From contig CAXIUT010000183.1 of NCBI GenBank assembly GCA_964035545.1, positions 806,001 to 870,000 on the forward strand: 64,000 nt of DNA, written 5' to 3'. The DNA comes from Bugula neritina. Taxonomy: Eukaryota > Bryozoa > Gymnolaemata > Cheilostomatida > Bugulidae. The notes under the pieces are model-generated. The model was not told the origin of the DNA. It saw nothing but the letters and a program-made list of their open reading frames with translations, and made no database searches. A program made the translations under genes and the position numbers. Below are positions 14,461 through 27,808 of this stretch, piece after piece; positions within the stretch are counted from its first letter, which is position 1, and the number at the start of each line of letters is the position of its first letter.

Positions 14461-14660
14461 GTGGTATTATGAGGGGGTGTTCAAAGTTTTATCAATTTTT
14501 TAAAACAATAGTAAAATAGATAAATAAGTAAATTATAATTTATAAAACAATAAGTTTTATTTTATATATAAATGACTAAAGCGCATGCTATCATAATGCT
14601 TTCAAAAAAGCACATAGAACGTTTATAATTCATATTCACCCCTCCCAAAACCTACCCTAG
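14461..14660. other. Very AT-rich stretch in the element, with short hairpins
   Basis: The sequence is dominated by A and T. It contains small inverted repeats, such as ATAAAAC at 14542-14548 with GTTTTAT at 14554-14560, and GTTTTA at 14486 with TAAAAC at 14501. It is bracketed by GAGGGGGTG (14471) and CACCCCTC (14637), a loose inverted pair. This may be a small nested element, but the ends do not extend convincingly. Confidence 0.3.
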
Positions 14661-17600
14661 TCATTCCGCTGCTGCAGTGCACTGTCCTCAAACTAACTGC
14701 TCTGCATAATATCATACGTAGCTGTAAGCGTTACTTATCTTGCCCGATTGGATATGTTACTAGTAAAAGCTAGCTTCGTAAATAAAAACTTCGATGTTAA
14801 AACGCAATCTGTGAAGTGAACTTGCCAACTGGCGGTGGGATTATCATTTTAAAATGGAGTGAAAAACGTCTTTTACCTCTCAAACCTACGATGAAAGAGT
14901 GTACTTTGATTAACTTTAAAAGTTTAACTTCAAGGGTAAGTGAATATCACTGCTTCCTTCAGCAAATTCGCATATTTCATATTGCTTTCAAGCAATAATA
15001 TAGTTATTTTTGATAATTTTATAGAATTTGTATAGTTGTACTATTAGTATTACAGTAGACCTATACTGTGTACTATAACTATTACTATATTCATATTACT
15101 ATTATTATTATAGCATTGCACAGTATAACTAAACTTCAAAATTGAGTTTTATATTCATAAAAAAGGCATAGTATAATAGGAATGCATTGATGGTAGAACT
15201 ATTACTAAGACTGTAAGACTAGATCAAAATTGTCAGAGTTCATTTCATCATTATGTAATTAACTCTAAGAAAAATGGCCAAATTTATTATTGACTATCAC
15301 TTTTTTCTCCAATTATTTAGAGTACTGTAGTTGAGTAGGCACATAGAAAATATAGTTTTGCACTAAAAATCTTTTGTTTAGTAACTCTAATTGTACTACT
15401 ACTTGCATACCTAACTACATTTACTGTGAGTGACCAACTTAAAATACATTATAAGCATATGTTTCAAAAGAATTGGAGTCATCATGGCCATCATATCTAC
15501 TAAGAAATTATTTGAAAAATACAATTTCAAGGGAGCATCCAACCTAATAGTAATTGTAATTATGAGCTGTGTTTTTTAAAAAGTCACCAGCAGGCAGCTT
15601 TGATCTGCATGATTACAGTATAGGTAGATTTTACAGAATATATAAGATTACTATAGTACTAACTGCATGTGGTGTATGAACATGTTAATTCAAATTCAAA
15701 ATGTTGCAAATTACTTTTCAATGTATTGAGAAAACTGCTATTTATATTTTTAGATTGAGTTCCAAAAACAAGTGGGCTACTAGATGATTAGGTTTTGTCA
15801 AAGAAATGCTATAGCATGTGTACTCAGGACATCCTTTCTATGTCAGCATCAGCTTTTAGGATCTTTAGATTCTCTATACTCTTGCAAGACGATATATTTT
15901 TATGTTTAAAAAGCATAATACTCTACAACTGACACCTATATATCAAGACTCTACCTGCAAAAATAGGACTTTTATTACCAGATGTAAAAACTAAAATTAT
16001 TAATAATTGACAGGACTAATCACCCCAGCAATGTGCCTTTTGGTTAGGCTTTTGCAGCTTGAATTTTTATAGATTCTGCTTTTTTACAAAATCAGTTTTG
16101 ACATTCAATATTGTAATGTATGTTCAAGAAAAGTAATTAGGGAACTAACCTATTATTTCTCCCATGTTTGTAATATACTTATAGGATGTATTGCTATGAC
16201 AAGTCCTGACTTATTCCTTCACAATAGTATACAGCTGTTACACCTTCTGCATGTTTACATTATTCATTGAACTTGCTACTTCTATGCCTGATCATACGTG
16301 TATATATATTATACTATGTTTGAAAATCCACACTGATTTTCGTTTTGATCTTTAGCAATGGCTATCTGGTGTTAACTTGAATAAAACTGGTTGATTTGTT
16401 GCATATGCCTAAATTATTGAGTCAATTCTTGTTATGGAATATTATAACTGCAGCATCAGAATAATAGAAAATGCATTGCTAGTTATATCTGAGCTGATTA
16501 ACTGACACCTATCAGGCCGGAAACAAAACTGAATTCACTGGACATCTTCTTTTATCTTAAGGAAATTTTCTTTTCAAATTCTCAATACTTGTCTAGCTAA
16601 GATTAAAACTTTTCATCTTGAATGTTTCACTCAGGCAAGCATAGTGTCGGTCAGTCAGTCTAACTAGACACAGCTTTTTCTATTAGATGCTAAATTTAGA
16701 AACATAAATTAGTTGATAATCTTGGCTCCGAGTTTGTATACAAGCCGATGATATCATGCTTCAGTGAACACTGCGCAGCTATGATAACCAACTATTGATA
16801 GCTGCCAGGAGTACAAAGGAGCCCAGTTGTTTGCTGGCCTCAAATTTATTTCTCAGTGCAAGGCAACAAGATACAGCTCATAGCCAGTTTTTGGACATTT
16901 AGATAGAAGCCATTTAGGCTTGATTGGACCTTTTAAAGTTTAGACTGTATAAAACAGAGAGCAAATAGAATATATTTAAAGCACAGGCTCACGGTCTAAC
17001 ATTTTATATAGTTCAAAGTTCCAACTCACTTCAATAAGTGTTGATTACTGCTTATACTAATGTACAATGAGACCACAAAAGTACCTACTAGCTATATTAG
17101 AAACTTGCAGCGATCAAATCCTTTACCCAAACCATCTAAACTCAAAGTGGCCACACAAAATTCTGCATATCTGATCATTACAGCTACCAACAAAATCTCA
17201 CACATGACTATCTGATCTATATGCAAGTCTCTTTACTATTCTAAGCTATTGTGCAGAGTCCTTAACTGATTGTAATAGTTTAGCACTGAGAAGTGTTTTT
17301 GCAACTAAAAGAGGATTTTAATGATGAAGGTAATTTTGGCTTTAGGTTAGTCAATGGTAGTGAACAGATAGATTATTAGTCTAGCCTAAAAACATTATGC
17401 TTTGAGAGAAGAGCATCTCTAAATTATTTGTTACGGCTGCCTTTTCACGTTATTTAAATAATATGTGCATTGAAAGTTCAAAAGTTGTAGTCAAGCCTGT
17501 AATTATTAACAACTTTATTAGACTAGGCAAATGGATAAATATTGAGTTAGCTTTAGCATTTAGCTTGCTTTCAGAATCTGAAATAGTTTTACATGGTTTG

Positions 17601-17903
17601 TTGAAAAAGAAGTTACGAAAATTATCTTCCTTTGTACATCAAGTACATTGCACATGAAAAGAGCCACTAGTCTCTTGTAATAATAATAATGAGGTGATGC
17701 TGAGGCTTGCCATGACCACATACTTGCTCAATAGAATGTAGCCATGGTTGTAATATAAACAGGTGCAGCCCTAGCTAGTTTGATGGTCTGTTGGCAATTG
17801 TTCAACCTCATGCTAAATTATGACAAGTAGGCAATACGCATGCCGCCCACAGAGCAATAGCAACTAGGAACTGAGACTAGATTATGAGCCGATATTTTAC
17901 TGG
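14661..17903. other. Element interior, unannotated AT-rich DNA
   Basis: There is no recognisable gene, RNA or nested repeat family. The longest open frames are 60 codons (14816-14998) and 64 codons (17463-17657), both without similarity I can name. The sequence looks like ordinary non-coding eukaryotic DNA. Possible introns and exons cannot be excluded by eye, but no chain of frames with good splice sites stood out. Confidence 0.6.
15038..15113. repeat. Degenerate ACT/ATT microsatellite
   Basis: This is a run of impure trinucleotides of the type ACTATTACT...ATTATTATTATAG. It is short, imperfect and unrelated to the flanking decamer satellite. Confidence 0.55.
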
Positions 17904-17925
17904 GGATGACCTTAATTATGCTGTG
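17904..17925 (-). repeat. Right terminal inverted repeat of the element
   Basis: Read on the minus strand, this is CACAGC, ATA, ATTAAGGTCA, T, CC, which pairs with the left end (3 mismatches in 22). The outer bases abut the TA target duplication directly. Confidence 0.85.
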
Positions 17926-17927
17926 TA
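17926..17927. other. Target-site duplication, right TA
   Basis: This second TA directly follows the right inverted repeat and is followed by CACTGCAACA. Removing the element and one TA restores the sequence of the empty copies exactly. A 4-bp TACA duplication also fits the flanks, but would leave the inverted repeats unaligned by two bases. Confidence 0.82.
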
Positions 17928-20159
17928 CACTGCAACATACTACCACATATTGAAATACACTGCAACACATTGAAATGTACTGCAACATACCGAAATATAT
18001 GGTAAACTACTAAAATATACTGTAACAGATTGAAAAATACTGCAACATACTGAAATATACTGCGACACCTAGCAATATACTGTAACATACTGAAATATGC
18101 TCTAGCACACTGAAATACAATGCAACTTACTGAAATATACTGCAACATGCTGAAATACACTGCAACATCCTACAATATGCTGAAATACACAGTAACATAT
18201 TGAAATACACTGCAACACTTTGAAATATACTGCAACATACCGAAATATATGGTAAACTACTGCAACATACTACAACATACTGAAATACACTGCAACACAT
18301 AGAAATATACTGCGACATACCTAGATATACGGTAATATACTGAAATATACTGTAACACATTGAAAAATACCGCAACATACTGAAATATACTGCGACACAT
18401 TGCAATATACTGTAACATATTGAAATATGCTGTAGCACACTGAAATACACTGCAACATCCTACAACATACTGAAATACACTGTAACATATTGAAATACAC
18501 TGCAAGAAATTGAAATAGACTGCAACATAACAAAATATATGGTAAACTACTGAAATAGACTTTAACACATTGAAAAATACTGCAACATACATAAATATAC
18601 TGTAACACACTGAAATATACTGCAACATACTGAAATACACTGTAACATTCTGAAATATACTGCAACATACTGAAATACACTGCTACATACTGAAATATAC
18701 TGCAACATACTGCAAAATACTGCAACATACTGAAATACACTGTAACATATTGAAGTACACTGCAACACATTGAAATATACTGCAACATACCAAAATATAT
18801 GGTAAACAACTGAAATATACTTTAACACATTGAAAAATACTGCAACATACTGAAATATACTGCGACACTTTGCAATATACTGTAACATACCGAAATATGC
18901 TCTAGCACACTGAAATACACTGCAACTCACTGAAATATACTGCAACAAAACTGAAATACACTGTGACATCCTGAAATATACTGCAACATTCTGAAATACA
19001 CTGCTACATACTGAAATATACTGCAACATACTGCAACATACTGAAATACACTGCAACATACTACAACATACTGAAATACGCTGCAACACATTGAAATATA
19101 CTGCAACATACCTAAATATACGGTAATATACTGAAATATACTGTAACGCATTGCAAAATACTGCAACATACTGAAATACACTGCGACACACTGAAATACG
19201 CTGCAAAATACTACAACATACTGAAATAAACTGTTATATATTGAAATACACTGCAATACATTGAAAAATAATGCAATATACTGAAATATACTGTAACACA
19301 CTGAAATATACTGCAACATACTGAAATACACTGTAACATACTGAAATATACTGCAACGTACTGAAATACACTGCTACATACTGAAATATACTGTAGCATA
19401 CTGCAACATACTGAAATACACTGTAACATACTGAGATACACTGCCGCATACTGCAACATATTGAAATACACTGCAACACATTGAAATATACTGCAACATA
19501 ACAAAATATATGGTAAACTACTGAAATAGACTTTAACACATTGAAAAATACTGCAACATACTGTAATATACTGTAACACACTGAAGTATACTGCAACATA
19601 CTGAAATACACTGTAACATACTGAAATATACTGCAACATACTGAAATACACTGCTACATACTGAAATATACTGCAACGTACTGCAACATACTCCAACATA
19701 CTGAAATACACTGTAACATACTGAAATTCACTGCAACATACTACCACATATTGAAATACACTGCAACACATTGAAATGTACTTCAACATACCGAAATATA
19801 AGGTAAACTACTAAAATATGCTGTAACATATTGAAAAATACTGCAACATACTGAAATATACTGCGACACCTAGCAATATACTGTAACATACTGAAATATG
19901 CTCTAGCACACTGAAATACAATGCAACTTACTGAATAATACTGCAACATACTGAAATACACTGCAACATCCTACAATATGCTGAAATACACTGTAACATA
20001 TTGAAAGACACTGCAACACTTTGAAATATACTGCAACATACCGAAATATATGGTAAACTACTGCAACATACTACAACATATTGAAATACACTGCAACACA
20101 TTGAAGTATACTGCAACATACCTAAATATACGGTAATATACTGAAATATACTGTAACAC
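17928..20159 (+). repeat. Higher-order repeat copy 3, part right of the insertion
   Basis: This continues copy 3. Coordinates equal those of copy 1 plus 14,659 (9,294 + 5,365) up to about 18947. There a 1-base gain (AACAAAACTG in place of AACATACTG) shifts the offset to 14,660. At about 20160 the sequence stops following copy 1 and returns to the 18359 position of the same unit, starting an 1,801-bp duplicate. The base G at 17982, where copies 1 and 2 have A, is shared with 51123. Confidence 0.88.
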
Positions 20160-21960
20160 ATTGAAAAATACCGCAACATACTGAAATATACTGCGACACA
20201 TTGCAATATACTGTAACATATTGAAATATGCTGTAGCACACTGAAATACACTGCAACATCCTACAACATACTGAAATACACTGTAACATATTGAAATACA
20301 CTGCAAGAAATTGAAATAGACTGCAACATAACAAAATATATGGTAAACTACTGAAATAGACTTTAACACATTGAAAAATACTGCAACATACATAAATATA
20401 CTGTAACACACTGAAATATACTGCAACATACTGAAATACACTGTAACATTCTGAAATATACTGCAACATACTGAAATACACTGCTACATACTGAAATATA
20501 CTGCAACATACTGCAAAATACTGCAACATACTGAAATACACTGTAACATATTGAAGTACACTGCAACACATTGAAATATACTGCAACATACCAAAATATA
20601 TGGTAAACAACTGAAATATACTTTAACACATTGAAAAATACTGCAACATACTGAAATATACTGCGACACTTTGCAATATACTGTAACATACCGAAATATG
20701 CTCTAGCACACTGAAATACACTGCAACTCACTGAAATATACTGCAACAAAACTGAAATACACTGTGACATCCTGAAATATACTGCAACATTCTGAAATAC
20801 ACTGCTACATACTGAAATATACTGCAACATACTGCAACATACTGAAATACACTGCAACATACTACAACATACTGAAATACGCTGCAACACATTGAAATAT
20901 ACTGCAACATACCTAAATATACGGTAATATACTGAAATATACTGTAACGCATTGCAAAATACTGCAACATACTGAAATACACTGCGACACACTGAAATAC
21001 GCTGCAAAATACTACAACATACTGAAATAAACTGTTATATATTGAAATACACTGCAATACATTGAAAAATAATGCAATATACTGAAATATACTGTAACAC
21101 ACTGAAATATACTGCAACATACTGAAATACACTGTAACATACTGAAATATACTGCAACGTACTGAAATACACTGCTACATACTGAAATATACTGTAGCAT
21201 ACTGCAACATACTGAAATACACTGTAACATACTGAGATACACTGCCGCATACTGCAACATATTGAAATACACTGCAACACATTGAAATATACTGCAACAT
21301 AACAAAATATATGGTAAACTACTGAAATAGACTTTAACACATTGAAAAATACTGCAACATACTGTAATATACTGTAACACACTGAAGTATACTGCAACAT
21401 ACTGAAATACACTGTAACATACTGAAATATACTGCAACATACTGAAATACACTGCTACATACTGAAATATACTGCAACGTACTGCAACATACTCCAACAT
21501 ACTGAAATACACTGTAACATACTGAAATTCACTGCAACATACTACCACATATTGAAATACACTGCAACACATTGAAATGTACTTCAACATACCGAAATAT
21601 AAGGTAAACTACTAAAATATGCTGTAACATATTGAAAAATACTGCAACATACTGAAATATACTGCGACACCTAGCAATATACTGTAACATACTGAAATAT
21701 GCTCTAGCACACTGAAATACAATGCAACTTACTGAATAATACTGCAACATACTGAAATACACTGCAACATCCTACAATATGCTGAAATACACTGTAACAT
21801 ATTGAAAGACACTGCAACACTTTGAAATATACTGCAACATACCGAAATATATGGTAAACTACTGCAACATACTACAACATATTGAAATACACTGCAACAC
21901 ATTGAAGTATACTGCAACATACCTAAATATACGGTAATATACTGAAATATACTGTAACAC
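18359..21960 (+). repeat. 1,801-bp tandem duplication (two copies)
   Basis: The runs 18359-20159 and 20160-21960 match at offset 1,801. Both share the 1-base gain AACAAAACTG (18946 and 20747), which explains the odd final base of the length. The equivalent place in the second tract (51500-53300) has one copy only, so this expansion is specific to the left version. Confidence 0.87.
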
Positions 21961-23280
21961 ATTGAAAAATCCTGCAACATACTGAAATATACCGTAACAC
22001 ACTGAAGTATACTGCAACATACTGAAATACACTGCAACGCACTGAAATACACCGCAAAATACTACAACATGCTGAAATACACTGTAACATATTGAAATCC
22101 ACTGCAACACATTGAAATATACTGCAACATACCGAAATATATGGTAAACTAATGAAATATACTGTAACACATTGAAAAATACCGCAACATACTGAAATAT
22201 ACTGCGACACATTGCAATATACTGTAACATATTGAAATATGCTGTAGCACACTGAAATACACTGCAACATCCTACAACATACTGAAATACACTGTAACAT
22301 ATTGAAATACACTGCAAGAAATTGAAATAGACTGCAACATAACAAAATAAATGGTAAACTACTGAAATAGACTTTAACACATTGAAAAATACTGCAACAT
22401 ACAGAAATATACTGTAACACACTGAAATATACTGCAACATACTGAAATACACTGTAACATTCTGAAAAATACTGCAACATACTGAAATACACTGCTACAT
22501 ACTGAAATATACTGCAACATACTGCAAAATACTGCAACATACTGAAATACACTGTAACATATTGAAGTACACTGCAACACATTGAAATATACTGCAACAT
22601 ACCAAAATATATGGTAAACAACTGAAATATACTTCAACACATTGAAAAATACTGCAACATACTGAAATATACTGCGACACTTTGCAATATACTGTAACAT
22701 ACCGAAATATGCTCTAGCACACTGAAATACACTGCAACTCACTGAAATATACTGCAACATACTGAAATACACTGTGACATCCTGAAATATACTGCAAAAT
22801 TCTGAAATACACTGCTACATACTGAAATATACTGCAAAATACTGCAACATACTGAAATACACTGCAACATACTACAACATACTGAAATACGCTGCAACAC
22901 ATTGAAATATACTGCAACATACCTAAATATACGGTAATATACCGAAATATACTGTAACACATTGCAAAATACTGCAACATACTGAAATACACTGCGACAC
23001 ACTGAAATACGCTGCAAAATACAACAACATACTGAAATAAACTGTAACATATTGAAACACCCTGCAATACATTGAAAAATAATGCAATATACTGAAATAT
23101 ACTGTAACACACTGAAATATACTGCAACATCCTACAATATGCTGAAATACACTGTAACATATTGAAATACACTGCAACACTTTGAAATATACTGCAACAT
23201 ACCGAAATAAATGGTAAACTACTGCAACATACTACAACATATTGAAATACACTGCAACACATTGAAGTATACTGCAACAT

Positions 23281-23880
23281 ACCTAAATATACGGTAATAT
23301 ACTGAAATATACTGTAACACATTGAAAAATCCTGCAACATACTGAAATATACTGTAACATATTGAAATACACTGCAACACACTGAAATATACTGCAACAT
23401 ACTGAAATACACTGTAACATACTGAAATATACTGCAACATACTGAAATACACTGCTACATACTGCAACATACTGCAACATACTGCAACATACTGAAATAC
23501 ACTGTAACATACTGAAATAAACTGCAACATACTACAACATATTGAAATACACTGCAACACATTGAAATATACTGCTACATACCTAAATATACGGTAATAT
23601 ACTGAAATATACTGTAACACATTGAAAAATCCTGCAACATATTGAAATATACTGTAACACACCGAAATATACTGCAACATACTGAAATACACTGTAACAT
23701 ACTGAAATATACTGCAACATACTGAAATACACTGCTACATACTGAAATATGCTGCAACATACTGCAACATACTGAAATACACTGTAACTTACTGAAATAA
23801 ACTGCAACACACTACAACATATTGAAATACACTGCAACACATTGAAATATACTGCAACATACCTAAATATACGGTAATAT
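23281..23880 (+). repeat. 300-bp tandem duplication
   Basis: The 60-bp text starting ACCTAAATATACGGTAATAT and containing AATCCTGCAACAT recurs at 23281 and 23581. The same 300-bp pair is found at 27481 and 27781 (starting within the line) and at about 54621 and 54921. Confidence 0.75.
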
Positions 23881-26230
23881 ACTGAAATTCACTGTAACGC
23901 ATTGCAAAATACTGCAACATACTGAAATTCACTGCGACACACTGAAATACGCTGCAAAATACTACAACATACTGAAATAAACTGTAACATATTGAAATAC
24001 ACTGCAACACATTGAAAAATACTGCAACATACTGAAATATACTGTAACACACTGAAATATACTGCAACATACTGAAATACACTGTAACATACTGAAATAT
24101 ACTGCAACATACTGAAATACACTGCTACATACTGAAATATACTGCAACATACTGCAACATACTGCAATACACTGTAACATACTGAAATACACTGCAACAT
24201 ACTACAACATATTGAAACACACTGCAACACATTGAAATACACTGCAACTTACCGAATATATGGTAAACTACTGAAATATACTGTAACGCATTGAAAAATA
24301 CTGCAACATACTGAAATATATTGCGACACATTGCAATATACTGTAACATACTGAAAAATGCTGTAGCACACTGAAATATACTGCAATTCACTGAAATATA
24401 CTGCAACATACTGAAATACACCGCAACATCCTACAACATACTGAAATACTTTGTAACATATTGAAATACACTGCAACACATTGAAATATACTGCAACATA
24501 ACGAAATATATGGTAAACTACTGAAATATATTTTAACACATTGAAAAATACTGCAACATACTGAAATATATTTTAACACATTGAAAAATACTGCAACATA
24601 CTGAAATATACTGTAACACACTGAAGTACACTGCAACTGACTGAAATATACTGCAATATACAGAAATACACTGCAACATCCTACAAAATGCTGAAATACA
24701 CTGTAACATATTGAAATACACTGCAACACATTGAAACATACTGCAACATACCGAAATATATAGTAAACTACTGAAATAAACTGTAACACATTGAAAAATA
24801 CTGCAACATACTGAAATATACTGCAACATACCTAAATATACGGTAATATGCTGAAATATACTATAACACACCGAAATATACTGCAACATACTGAAATACA
24901 CTGTAACATACTGAAATATACTGCAACATACTTAAATACACTGCTACATACTGCAACATACTGCAACATACTGAAATACACTGTAACATACTGAAATAAA
25001 CTGCAACATACTACAACATATTGAAATACACTGCAACACATTGAAATATACTACTACATACCTAAATATACGGTAATATACTGAAATATACTGTAACACA
25101 TTGAAAAAACTGCAACATACTGAAATACACTGCAACGCACTGAAATACACCGCAAAATACTACAACATGCTGAAATACACTGTAACATATTGAAATCCAC
25201 TGCAACACATTGAAATATACTGCAACATACCGAAATATATGGTAAACTAATGAAATATACTGTAACACATTGAAAAATACCGCAACATACTGAAATATAC
25301 TGCGACACATTGCAATATACTGTAACATATTGAAATATGCTGTAGCACACTGAAATACACTGCAACATCCTACAACATACTGAAATACACTGTAACATAT
25401 TGAAATACACTGCAAGAAATTGAAATAGACTGCAACATAACACAATATATGGTAAACTACTGAAATAGACTTTAACACATTGAAAAATACTGCAACATAC
25501 AGAAATATACTGTAACACACTGAAATATGCTGCAACATACTGAAATACACTGTAACATTCTGAAAAATACTGCAACATACTGAAATACACTGCTACATAC
25601 TGAAATATACTGCAACATACTGCAAAATACTGCAACATACTGAAATACACTGTAACATATTGAAGTACACTGCAACACATTGAAATATACTGCAACATAC
25701 CAAAATATATGGTAAACAACTGAAATATACTTTAACACATTGAAAAATACTGCAACATACTGAAATATACTGCGACACTTTGCAATATACTGTAACATAC
25801 CGAAATATGCTCTAGCACACTGAAATACACTGCAACTCACTGAAATATACTGCAACATACTGAAATACACTGTGACATCCTGAAATATACTGCAACATTC
25901 TGAAATACACTGCTACATACTGAAATATACTGCAACATACTGCAACATACTGAAATACACTGCAACATACTACAACATACTGAAATACGCTGCAACACAT
26001 TGAAATATACTGCAACATACCTAAATATACGGTAATATACCGAAATATACTGTAACACATTGCAAAATACTGCAACATACTGAAATACACTGCGACACAC
26101 TGAAATACGCTGCAAAATACTACAACATACTGAAATAAACTGTAACATATTGAAATACACTGCAATACATTGAAAAATAATGCAATATACTGAAATATAC
26201 TGTAACACACTGAAATATACTGCAACATAC

Positions 26231-27808
26231 TGAAATATACTGCAACATACTGAAATACACTGCAACATACTGAAATACACTGCTACATACTGAAATATAC
26301 TGCAACGTACTGCAACATACTCCAACATACTGAAATACACTGTAACATACTGAAATTCACTGCAACATACCACCACATATTGAAATACACTGCAACACAT
26401 TGAAATGTACTTCAACATACCGAAATATAAGGTAAACTACTAAAATATGCTGTAACATAATGAAAAATACTGCAACATACTGAAATATACTGCGACACCT
26501 AGCAATATACTGTAACATACTGAAATATGCTCTAGCACACTGAAATACAATGCAACTTACTGAAATATACTGCAACATATTGAAATACACTGCAACACTT
26601 TGAAATATACTGCAACATACCGAAATATATGGTAAACTACTGCAACATACTACAACATATTGAAATACACTGCAACACATTGAAGTATACTGCAACATAC
26701 CTAAATATACGGTAATATACTGAAATATACTGTAACACATTGAAAAATCCTGCAACATACTGAAATATACTGTAACATATTGAAATACACTGCAACACAC
26801 TGAAATATACTGCAACATACTGAAATACACTGTAACATACTGAAACATACTGCAACATACTGAAATACACTGCTACATACTGCAACATACTGCAACATAC
26901 TGCAACATACTGAAATACACTGTAACATACTGAAATAAACTGCAACATACTACAACATATTGAAATACACTGCAACACATTGAAATATACTGCTACATAC
27001 CTAAATATACGGTAATTACTGAAATATACTGCAACATACTGAAATACACTGCAACATACTGAAATACACTGCTACATACTGAAATATACTGCAACGTACT
27101 GCAACATACTCCAACATACTGAAATACACTGTAACATACTGAAATTCACTGCAACATACCACCACATATTGAAATACACTGCAACACATTGAAATGTACT
27201 TCAACATACCGAAATATAAGGTAAACTACTAAAATATGCTGTAACATATTGAAAAATACTGCAACATACTGAAATATACTGCGACACCTAGCAATATACT
27301 GTAACATACTGAAATATGCTCTAGCACACTGAAATACAATGCAACTTACTGAAATATACTGCAACATATTGAAATACACTGCAACACTTTGAAATATACT
27401 GCAACATACCGAAATATATGGTAAACTACTGCAACATACTACAACATATTGAAATACACTGCAACACATTGAAGTATACTGCAACATACCTAAATATACG
27501 GTAATATACTGAAATATACTGTAACACATTGAAAAATCCTGCAACATACTGAAATATACTGTAACATATTGAAATACACTGCAACACACTGAAATATACT
27601 GCAACATACTGAAATACACTGTAACATACTGAAATATACTGCAACATACTGAAATACACTGCTACATACTGCAACATACTGCAACATACTGCAACATACT
27701 GAAATACACTGTAACATACTGAAATAAACTGCAACATACTACAACATATTGAAATACACTGCAACACATTGAAATATACTGCTACATACCTAAATATACG
27801 GTAATATA
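26231..27808 (+). repeat. 789-bp tandem duplication (two copies)
   Basis: Two runs of 789 bp (about 26231-27019 and 27020-27808) match, with marker words ACTCCAACAT, TATAAGGTAAAC, CCTAGCAATA and AATCCTGCAACAT in order. The junction carries GGTAATTACTG in place of GGTAATATACTG, a 1-base loss that makes the length 79 decamers minus one. The same junction is present at about 57091 in the second version, where the first copy is partly deleted. Confidence 0.82.

Larger units (their letters stand above)
12563..17925. mobile_element. Non-autonomous TIR DNA element in the satellite
   Basis: A 5,363-bp block unrelated to the satellite. Its ends are imperfect inverted repeats: left begins CACAGCTTGATTAAGGTCA, and the right end in reverse complement begins CACAGCATAATTAAGGTCA. 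TA is present on both sides (12561-12562 and 17926-17927). The uninterrupted site GAATTACACTGC occurs at the matching place in copies 1 and 2 (TA at 3267 and 7914) and at about 51066, showing exact insertion with a 2-bp target duplication. TA duplication is the habit of Tc1/mariner-type elements and some other families. No transposase frame is recognisable; the longest open frames are under 100 codons. Family assignment is therefore open, and a decayed autonomous element or one carrying host DNA is also possible. Confidence 0.88.

Noticed and set aside
14471-14644. Nested small mariner-like element bounded by GAGGGGGTG and CACCCCTC
   Set aside because: Only about eight bases pair, similarity does not extend inward, and no clear target duplication flanks it.
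12761-17657. Short open frames inside the element (12761-12949, 13160-13393, 13181-13369, 13816-14088, 13880-14119, 14816-14998, 17463-17657)
   Set aside because: All are 60-90 codons in AT-rich DNA, some overlap on opposite strands, and none shows a family I recognise, including any transposase motif. Lengths are as expected by chance.
12559-17929. 4-bp TACA target duplication in place of TA
   Set aside because: It is compatible with the flanks, but the inverted repeats would then be offset by two bases. TA with ends CACAGC aligns both termini.
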